Below are positions 57,812 to 64,000 of a stretch of DNA of 64,000 nt, piece after piece (positions within the stretch are counted from its first letter, which is position 1; every line of letters starts with the position of its first letter). The position numbers and the translations under genes were made by a program. The notes beneath the pieces are model-generated. The model worked only from the letters and a program-made list of their open reading frames with translations. It searched no databases and had not been told where the DNA came from. This DNA is from Pseudomonadota bacterium. Its GTDB lineage: Bacteria; Myxococcota_A; UBA796; CAJQPC01. Location of the stretch: the NCBI GenBank assembly GCA_024228935.1, contig JAAESX010000091.1, forward strand, positions 124,001 through 188,000. The letters are read 5' to 3'.

Positions 57812-59867
57812 TCAGCCGTCCTTTCGGCCGAGGCCGTCGGGCAGGTACCAGCCGCCCCCCGCCGACACGACCAGCGTGTCCGTCGGGTTGTTCGTGCCCA
57901 GCACGGTCTTCAGCCCCGAGACGTGCAGCGTCGTGTTGCGTGCGTAGACGGACAGCCGACCGCCGACCTGGGTCTGGAACGCCCGCAGACTGCCCAGGCG
58001 TTCGGGTCGTCCCAGTTGATCTTGTTCAGATCCGAGCCCCCGAGGCGGTGGAATCCATAGACCATGGGACCGAGGCCGAAGCGGCCATCGGGCGACCACG
58101 TGAAGTTGGCCGAGTAGGCGAGCTCGCCCGGCAAGCGGGCGTCGCCGAGAGCCAGCCGGTGCCAGTAGCCCCCGGTCGCCGACGTCGAGTACCAGCCCGT
58201 CGCCAGCGACGCCGTGCGACCCACGGAGACCGCTCCGCCCAGCGCTGTCTGACCGTCGCCGAGCGCGGTCAGCCGGTGGCGCTGGTCCGCATAGGCCTCG
58301 CCCGTCCGCCCCATCAGCGAGATGCCGACGGACACAGGAGCCGCGTAGAACTCGTCGACGCCCCGCAGCTTGAGCACGCCCTCGACGTCTCCGAGCCCCC
58401 GAGAGGTCTTGCAGAAGTCACCGCGGGCTCGTCGACCTGGCCGGCCCAGCCCACATCCTTCGCCTCGGGCGCCACCTCGGTCTCCGCAGGCGGTGCCGCT
58501 TCGACCACCACCGCCTCGACCTCCTCAGGAGCGTCCGCTGCCGGCTCGACCGCCCGTACCCGGGTCGGGACGACCCTCTCGGTGACGGCCGGCACCCGCT
58601 CGACGACCGGCTCGACGACCGGTGCGGTCGCCTGCTCCCGCGCGGACTCGGGCTCGAGCGGAGCAGGGGCTTCGACCACCACGACACGCGGTGCGGCCTC
58701 GGCGGGGGTCTCGGCGGGCCCGCGGGTCCCCGCCCAGAGGAGCGCCATGAGCACGGCCCCGAGAAGGGCGACCGCGACGAGCACGAATGGCCACACTCGG
58801 CGTCGGTCACCGGTAGCCGGGGCCACGACGGGAGCGACCACCGGCTCGATGAGAGGGGGAGGAGCGACGGAGACCGGAGGCGGCGGAGCCTGCGCCAGGT
58901 GGGCTTCGTGCACGGCGCCGGACACGCGGGTCATTCGATGGATGTCGCGGATGAGGTCCTTCACCTCGATCTGGTCGCCGGGGCGACACATCGCCACGCG
59001 CTGCGCGGCGCCAGACCCGAACGCCTTGCGAAGGATCTCCACGCGCCGCTCTGGACCGACGGGCGAACCGGCCACGCCGGCCATCTGCTGCCAGACCCGC
59101 TCGAGTCCGGCCTGCGGACGGCTCTGGGGATGCACCGAGAGGGCAGCGGTCAGGTAGCTCAACATGTCCGGGTGAGCGCCGTCGACATGGACCCACTCGA
59201 GCCCTTCGAGCACTGCCCGTTCCGTCCGGGCGACCGTCTGACGGACCAACGGGTTCGACCCGGAGACCAGCTCGAGCACCAACAGCGCCAGGCGGTAGAC
59301 GTCCGCGGCCCGCCCACCGCCGGCCAGGTCGACCTGTTCCGGGGGCATCCGCGCCACCTGGAGGACCGTGCGCTCGGCGAGCAGCGCAGCAGAACAGAAC
59401 AGAGCCGGAGCCGGGTGCCCCAGCAGATGCACGGCGCCGTCCACGCCGATGAGGACGCGGTCCGCATCCAACCGGCCGTGCCACGAGCCCGCCTGGTGGA
59501 TGGCATCCAGCTGCCTCGCGATCTCGACGCCGATCGCCAGGCTGTCCTGCAGCCCGAGTCGTCCACCCCGCGACCGGAGGCGGCGCAGAAGCGTCGAGAG
59601 CGTGCGGCCCTCGACCCACGGCGCGGCACGCCAGAGCACGGACGACCGCCCTCCCACCTGGCCGTCCGCGCCATCCAGCGCTGAGCTCCAGAGAGCTCGG
59701 AACTCCAGGTCTCCCTGCAGGCTGGCGCGGGGGATGTGCAGCGCCACCGGCCCGTGCTCGGAGTCGGCGCGGAACACCACGCACAGGTCCGTGACCTCGA
59801 CGACCTCGTCCGCGACGTAGGGCCCGAGTTCGAAGAGTGGCGGCTGGACGGACGGGAGCGGCTTCAT
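57812..59867 (-). pseudogene. degenerate Hanks-type kinase fused to beta-rich C-terminal region, two frameshifts
   Basis: Residues 1-290 look like a protein kinase without catalytic residues: the HRD-type motif is replaced by H-G-R-L-D-A-D-R-V-L (residues 130-139) and DFG by L-L-G-H-P; M-P-P-E-Q stands where A-P-E is expected. An alpha-helical stretch, one membrane helix (W-P-F-V-L-V-A-V-A-L-L-G-A) and a long E/V/P/A-rich spacer follow. Near 58425-58427 and at 57993-57995 (plus-strand runs) one-base additions restore a frame through a strand-rich region (V-S-V-G-I-S-L-M-G-R, F-G-L-G-P-M-V-Y-G-F-H) to a stop at 57812-57814. Without corrections the frame runs to 58314. A pseudokinase linking cytoplasm to an extracytoplasmic beta domain is the likely intact form. 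Confidence 0.7.
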
Positions 59868-61804
59868 GCGCGACAGGACCTCTTGTTGCCGTGCCTACGG
59901 GTCAGCCCGGACAGCGGTATTTGCGCCTCCCTTACACCCCCCTGAATGCCCTGAATCCGTCCCGACGAAGTCCCCGGAGAACCCGCGAAACCGCCTGAGT
60001 CAGTCGATGACGCGAACCGTCCCTGCCGGCCCTTCAGCGACCCTCGCGTCACCATCGCGCCCAGGCGAACTGTCTCGGCCGGTCCATCCGGATCCGAGAC
60101 GATCCGTGCCCCGAGCTCGACCCAGCTCGAACAGTGGGGGTCGGGCCGGAACCCCAGCCGTTCGAGGTCCTCGCTGTACAAGTCGAACGCGGCGTCGTAG
60201 CCACGCTCGGCCTCGGCCAGTCCGCGAAGCTCGTCGTACACGCAGCCCAGCACTTCGGACTCGCTCAGCTGGGCCACGAGCTGCCCGTCCTCGATGGCGA
60301 CCGCCGGCTCCTCGACCTCGACGGAAGGCAGCCAGGCGTCGGCGTTCCCCACCACCCCGGGAAGCGCCAGGAGCTCCAGCACCGCGCCCTCGTCGAGCCG
60401 GTTGACCTCCTTCTTCTCCCCATCCATGTCCGCCCCGAAACCCCGTCCGCGTTCCGGTCCACGCGTGATCACCGCCACCAAGGGCAGCGACGCGTCCCAG
60501 TCCATCTGGAACGCGAAGTACAGCGCCGCGTCGGGTTCAGGCTCCCGGCCCGCCTCCTCGAGGCCGCGCGGGTTCTCATCGAATGCGGCGTAATAGGCGT
60601 GCACAGCCGTGCGCATCCCATCCAGGTGTCCCAGGGCCAGCGACTCGAGCTCCGAGCTGCCCAGCACGGGAATGAGCAGCCCGTCGGGCGAGGTGACCAC
60701 GCCGCCGGGTTCGGCCGGGACCGAGACAAGGTCGGGCTGGGGCTCCGCCACGGCCGGCGGTTCGGGCTCGGAGACGACCCGGACCTCGGCGGGCGGAATC
60801 CACTCCCCCGCCTTGTCGGGAGCGGGTGCATCCGTCGATGCGGAGAGGATCCCGGCTGCCAGTCCCGCCAGCATCAAGACCACGACCGCCGCCAGGACGG
60901 CCAGGCGAGACAGGTTCGCAGTCGGAGCTCCAGGGGGCTTCGCGACGAGCGCGGTGCCCGCCCGGAGGTCCCGTCGAAGCGTCGCCACCTCGTCCCGAAG
61001 CGCGTCGGTGTCCCCTACGCGACGCTCGGGGTCCGGCTCGAGCATCCGGACCAACAGCGCTTCGACCGCGGGGTGCACGCTGACGACGTCCTTCCAGCGG
61101 AGCGCGCCCGACCAGTCCATCAGCGGCGCCGGGTCCCGCCGGGACAGCAACGCGATGGCCAGGACACCGAGCCCGTAGACATCCGTCGCCGGGTACGCGT
61201 CGCCAGGAAGCTGCTCCGGAGCCATGTACCCGAAGGTCCCGGCCACCGTTCTCCCGCCGAGCTGGGGGTCGCGCAGGGCGTCGCGAACGGACCCGAAGTC
61301 GACGAGCGCCAGCGAGCCATCCGCCCGCTGCATCACGTTCCCGGGCTTCAGATCACGGCGGACCACCGGGGGCGAGCGTCCGTGCAGGTAGCTGAGAATG
61401 CTCAGGATCTCTTCGACGATTGCGAGGACGTCGTCCTGGTCGTAGCGCCGGTCCACCAGCTCCTCAGCGAGCGTCCGGCCGCGGATGAACTCCTGGACCA
61501 GGTACAGCCGACCGCGCTCGGCGATGCTCTCGATGGCCGCCGGAAGCGCCGGGTGGTCGAGCTGCCGGAGCGCCGTCGCCTCGCGGTGAGCCAGCTCCGT
61601 CCCCTTGGCGTCGGGGTGGACGAGTGGCATGTCCTTGACGGCGACGACCCCGCCGGACTCCCGGTCGCGAGCACGGAAGACAGACCCCATCGCCCCTTGC
61701 CCGACGCGCTCCTCGAGATCGAAGCGCCGAGCCACCCGTGGGTCGGCCCCACACTCGGCACAGGGCGTCGCCTCGGTGACGACGCGACAGGCCGCGCAGA
61801 TCAG
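59864..61804 (-). CDS. zinc-ribbon Ser/Thr protein kinase with extracytoplasmic pilin-like repeats
   Basis: The start is CTG at 61804, overlapping the esterase stop (CTGA); an in-frame TGA lies directly before it, so starting at the GTG at 61735 would drop an N-terminal zinc ribbon with C3-x2-C6 and C15-x2-C18. The kinase has V-G-Q-G-A-M-G-S-V, A-V-K-D, R-R-D-L-K-P-G-N (His of HRD replaced by Arg), V-D-F-G-S and A-P-E-Q. One membrane helix follows near residue 300, then two copies of a T/A-E-x-A/G-Y-x-A-A-F-D pattern typical of type IV pilin-like domains. A G-C run at 60030-60032 may hide a true end near 60000 (G-T-V-R-V-I-D); as read, the stop overlaps the next ATG. Confidence 0.83.
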   Translation of the reverse strand: MICAACRVVTEATPCAECGADPRVARRFDLEERVGQGAMGSVFRARDRESGGVVAVKDMPLVHPDAKGTELAHREATALRQLDHPALPAAIESIAERGRLYLVQEFIRGRTLAEELVDRRYDQDDVLAIVEEILSILSYLHGRSPPVVRRDLKPGNVMQRADGSLALVDFGSVRDALRDPQLGGRTVAGTFGYMAPEQLPGDAYPATDVYGLGVLAIALLSRRDPAPLMDWSGALRWKDVVSVHPAVEALLVRMLEPDPERRVGDTDALRDEVATLRRDLRAGTALVAKPPGAPTANLSRLAVLAAVVVLMLAGLAAGILSASTDAPAPDKAGEWIPPAEVRVVSEPEPPAVAEPQPDLVSVPAEPGGVVTSPDGLLIPVLGSSELESLALGHLDGMRTAVHAYYAAFDENPRGLEEAGREPEPDAALYFAFQMDWDASLPLVAVITRGPERGRGFGADMDGEKKEVNRLDEGAVLELLALPGVVGNADAWLPSVEVEEPAVAIEDGQLVAQLSESEVLGCVYDELRGLAEAERGYDAAFDLYSEDLERLGFRPDPHCSSWVELGARIVSDPDGPAETVRLGAMVTRGSLKGRQGRFASSTDSGGFAGSPGTSSGRIQGIQGGVREAQIPLSGLTRRHGNKRSCRA

Positions 61805-62703
61805 TCAACACCCAGGAACTGGTAGACATCTTCCCAACACGCCCGGGCGTCTGGCTGCCAGACATAGGCGTGGAACGCGTGTCCCGCGCGGCCGTACTCC
61901 CGACCGGTCACCGGCGCGCCGAGACGTTCGAGCGCGGCGAGCAGGCGCACGCTGTCGTGGGCGATGGGGTCCCCGCCGCCCCAAGGGACGAACGTTCGGG
62001 GCCACGCGTCGACAGCGCCCAACGCTTCCAGGGTGTTGACGGGATCTGCGAGCTCGGCTGCCACCCCCTGGGCGTACTGCAGGCAGGTGTGATCGATGAT
62101 GTCCTGGACCAGGGCCGGGCAGGTTCCCTCATAGCGCTCGGGCGCGCTGGTCTGGTGCAGCCCACAGAACGGGATGAGCGCCGTCGGGACGACCTCGCGG
62201 AGTGGCTGAGCCCAGGGCTCCGGCCGATCCGTCACCGAGGCCAACGTACTGACAACGCTCAGGTTTCCTCCGGCCGACTCGCCCGTCAGCACCAGGTTCG
62301 TTCGATCGCCGCCGAACCGACTCGCGTTGTCCCAGACCCACCGGGTCGCGAGGCACGCGTCCTCGGCCGCGGCAGGAAACGGATGGGTGGGGGCCAGCCG
62401 GTAGTCCGGCAGGAAGGTGGCGTAGCCAGCGCGCGCGAACGCCAGGCCGAACAGCCAGTGCGTCCGACGGCTGAGCGCCCGGAAGCCTCCGCCATGGAAG
62501 TAGATGGCGACCGGATGTGGCCCGTCCCCCGGCGGCAGGTAGACGTCCATCCGGTGCTCGGGGCGCGGGCCGAAGACCACGCCGTCGTACCGACGGATGC
62601 CGTAGCGCTCGGGGCGGGCCCACGGGGTCGCACCCACCGAGGTCGCCAGCGACGCAAAGCCGCTCGAGGTGATCCAGCTCACCATTCGGCGACGACGGCT
62701 CAC
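61801..62703 (-). CDS. alpha/beta hydrolase, HSL-type esterase
   Basis: A 300-residue hormone-sensitive-lipase-type esterase. It has the oxyanion motif H-G-G-G, nucleophile elbow G-E-S-A-G-G, an Asp in D-P-I-A-H-D and His in G-H-A-F-H, matching the catalytic triad order. N-terminal basic residues and a hydrophobic patch (M-S-R-R-R-R-M-V-S-W-I) could be a signal but cleavage is unclear. GTG start overlaps the sulfatase stop (GTGA); its stop overlaps the kinase start. Hydrolyses a short acyl ester; substrate unknown. Confidence 0.9.
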   Translation of the reverse strand: MSRRRRMVSWITSSGFASLATSVGATPWARPERYGIRRYDGVVFGPRPEHRMDVYLPPGDGPHPVAIYFHGGGFRALSRRTHWLFGLAFARAGYATFLPDYRLAPTHPFPAAAEDACLATRWVWDNASRFGGDRTNLVLTGESAGGNLSVVSTLASVTDRPEPWAQPLREVVPTALIPFCGLHQTSAPERYEGTCPALVQDIIDHTCLQYAQGVAAELADPVNTLEALGAVDAWPRTFVPWGGGDPIAHDSVRLLAALERLGAPVTGREYGRAGHAFHAYVWQPDARACWEDVYQFLGVD

Positions 62704-63908
62704 TGTGCGTACCCCAGCGCACGCAGGCGAGCGCGAACGGCCTCGTCGACCACCCGGACCTGGGGCGTGAAGCGGGCCTCCACCTGGATGGCTGCCAGCG
62801 CCGCCGCCTCATCGACCTGCCCGTCCACGTGCACTCCTGTCTCGGCGTCCACCAAGACACGGCCCTCGGCCGAGATCGCGACGGCTCTCTCCACGTCGTA
62901 CGAGGTCTCCGACACGACGATTGCAGCGGGGGCGCCCAGCGTCGGTCCCGCGGGGTCCAGTCCGGCGATCTCCCGGATGGACCCGGCGATCCACGCGGTG
63001 GAGACCGGTCGCTCGTCGACGTCGTGCCAGCCCGTCCCCATCACGGCGAGCGGCACGTGGATCTGCTCGTCGTCCAGCTGCCGCCCGTGGCCGAAGTCAC
63101 CGTGCTCCCAGAACGCCTCGCCGTGGTCGCCGGTCACGATCCAGATCGCGTCGTCCCGGAATGGGCGCGCCGCGCCCCAGAGGGCATCGATGACGCTGTC
63201 CGCCGCCATGAGCTCCTCGTCGTAGGCCGCCAGCGTCTTCCCCAGGTCCCGGTCCTTCCGGTAGCAGTCGCCCATCGCGTCCCACTCGACGTCGGTGAGC
63301 ATCCGACCCGGCGGTTCCTCGCTGTGCATGCCCCTCAGTCCCTTGGGCGCGAGGTACGGGCAGTGGGGCTCGAAGATGTGGACCGCGAGGAAGAGTGGCC
63401 GCGTCCCCTCTCGGGCGTCGATGTAGGAGCGGACCGCCGTGGCGGTCTTCAGGCCCGAGGCCCCGACCTCGTTCTGGTAGCGGGCGAAGCCCTGCTCCAG
63501 GCCGTGTCCATCGAAGAACTCGTTCGTGCCGAAGAAGGCCGTGTCGTACCCGACAGCCGAGAGCTCCTCGGCCAGGGTCGACGCCTCGTCCGGGACGACG
63601 TGCTCCGCAGAGACGACACCCAGCTCCGAGGGCCGTAAGCCCGTGAACAGTGAGGCCATGGACGGCAGGGTCCACGGCGCCGGGGAGTAGGCCCGGTCGA
63701 AGCGACGGCCGCGCTCGGAGAAGACCCCCACGGTCGACATGGTGTCTCTCGCGTACCCCCACTGGAGCAGGTGGTCCGCGCGGGTGCTCTCGATGGTGAT
63801 GAGCACGATCGACGGGCTGGTCGGCACCGGACGGGTGTCGGCCACGGGCTCGACCGCGGGGACGGGCTCGACGGGCTCACCCGAGCACGCCAGCCCCAGC
63901 AGGATCAC
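62700..63908 (-). CDS. sulfatase/phosphoglycerol-transferase family lipoprotein
   Basis: A 402-residue alkaline-phosphatase-superfamily protein with a seven-residue leader and Cys8 followed by a V-E-P-V/P linker. Core motifs: I-T-I-E-S-T-R-A-D-H-L (first metal site, Glu where sulfatases often have Asp), A-P-W-T-L-P-S-M in place of the formylglycine-type C-x-P-x-R, and T-G-D-H-G-E-A-F with later H-G. The Thr in W-T-L-P suggests a transferase or phosphoesterase mechanism rather than a true sulfatase. GTG start overlaps the preceding stop. Probably acts on lipids or surface glycans outside the cytoplasm. Confidence 0.88.
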   Translation of the reverse strand: MILLGLACSGEPVEPVPAVEPVADTRPVPTSPSIVLITIESTRADHLLQWGYARDTMSTVGVFSERGRRFDRAYSPAPWTLPSMASLFTGLRPSELGVVSAEHVVPDEASTLAEELSAVGYDTAFFGTNEFFDGHGLEQGFARYQNEVGASGLKTATAVRSYIDAREGTRPLFLAVHIFEPHCPYLAPKGLRGMHSEEPPGRMLTDVEWDAMGDCYRKDRDLGKTLAAYDEELMAADSVIDALWGAARPFRDDAIWIVTGDHGEAFWEHGDFGHGRQLDDEQIHVPLAVMGTGWHDVDERPVSTAWIAGSIREIAGLDPAGPTLGAPAAIVVSETSYDVERAVAISAEGRVLVDAETGVHVDGQVDEAAALAAIQVEARFTPQVRVVDEAVRARLRALGYAQ

Positions 63909-64000
63909 GAGAACAGGACCGCCAGCGGCTCGAGCACGGCGGCCCCCAGAAGCTTGCTGCGCTCGGGCGACCAGCCGAACTCCTCGTCCGGGGCGTTCTT
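63905..64000 (-). CDS. C-terminal fragment of an unidentified protein (partial)
   Basis: Thirty-one residues end at a TGA overlapping the GTG of the sulfatase gene; the frame is open to the right edge. Text includes D-E-E-F-G-W-S-P-E-R-S-K-L-L-G and A-V-L-E-P-L-A-V-L-F. It is helical and too short to assign; coupling to the sulfatase gene suggests shared transcription. Confidence 0.6.
   Translation of the reverse strand, partial: KNAPDEEFGWSPERSKLLGAAVLEPLAVLFS

Overview
The window is a GC-rich, tightly packed bacterial segment with about 67 protein-coding features, one tRNA and almost no intergenic space. Several traits point to a myxobacterium-like member of Myxococcota, known only from this sequence: many secreted and lipid-anchored proteins with acidic D-S-x-x-D-S linkers, CotH/lamin-tail/VCBS/Kelch/beta-helix proteins, C-terminal Cys-motif plus membrane helix plus Arg tails of the MYXO-CTERM kind, Hanks-type kinases with extracytoplasmic domains, an AgmX/TonB-type protein and a CarH-like B12 regulator. 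Neighbouring genes usually overlap by 1 or 4 bases (TGATG, ATGA, GTGA, sometimes CTGA), so most clusters read as translationally coupled operons. Many exported proteins have very short signal peptides with no basic residue.

Layout. 1-3.8 kb: adaptor fragment, VTC-type polyphosphate polymerase, DUF4956 membrane protein, lamin-tail lipoprotein and CotH protein in one overlapping operon, then a 9-bp tandem repeat. 4-9.3 kb: four-helix-bundle protein, and on the minus strand ABC-F ATPase, alkaline phosphatase lipoprotein and a second CotH protein. 9.3-18.5 kb: truncated haemoglobin, VCBS lipoprotein, a third CotH with its lamin-tail partner, small unknowns, a beta-helix protein with a sorting tail, an FMN reductase and a small membrane protein. 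18.5-23.5 kb: polyphosphate block (ppx facing ppk1-ppk2-sixA). 23.5-30.5 kb: GNAT, FG-GAP protein, an HTTM (gamma-carboxylase-like) locus, Kelch lipoprotein, hydrolase and a CpaE-like ATPase. 30.5-40.9 kb: CarH-like regulator with a repeat-bearing divergent promoter region, DUF218 protein, TonB-dependent receptor and lipoprotein, acyl-CoA synthetase, radical SAM/SPASM enzyme.

40.9-53.4 kb is the most striking part: a minus-strand operon of twelve genes containing a MotA/MotB stator pair, a membrane-anchored protein whose cytoplasmic C-terminus resembles FliG, and nine secreted, lipid-anchored or outer-membrane-like proteins plus an AgmX/TonB-type protein, with no flagellar filament, hook or export gene. 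I read it as a candidate non-flagellar rotary or energy-transducing envelope machine.

53.4-57.8 kb looks like the edge of an integrated element: tRNA-Arg(CCT), a tyrosine-recombinase N-terminal fragment, a histidine kinase, a helical-repeat gene and a 5'-truncated metal-binding-repeat gene. 57.8-64 kb: sulfatase-like enzyme, HSL-type esterase, zinc-ribbon Ser/Thr kinase with pilin-like sensor repeats, and a degenerate kinase fused to a beta-rich domain.

At least nine genes are broken by apparent one-base indels in G or C runs or by single stop codons. In most of them a one-base correction restores a coherent protein, so sequence error is the first explanation; a decaying region is the alternative.
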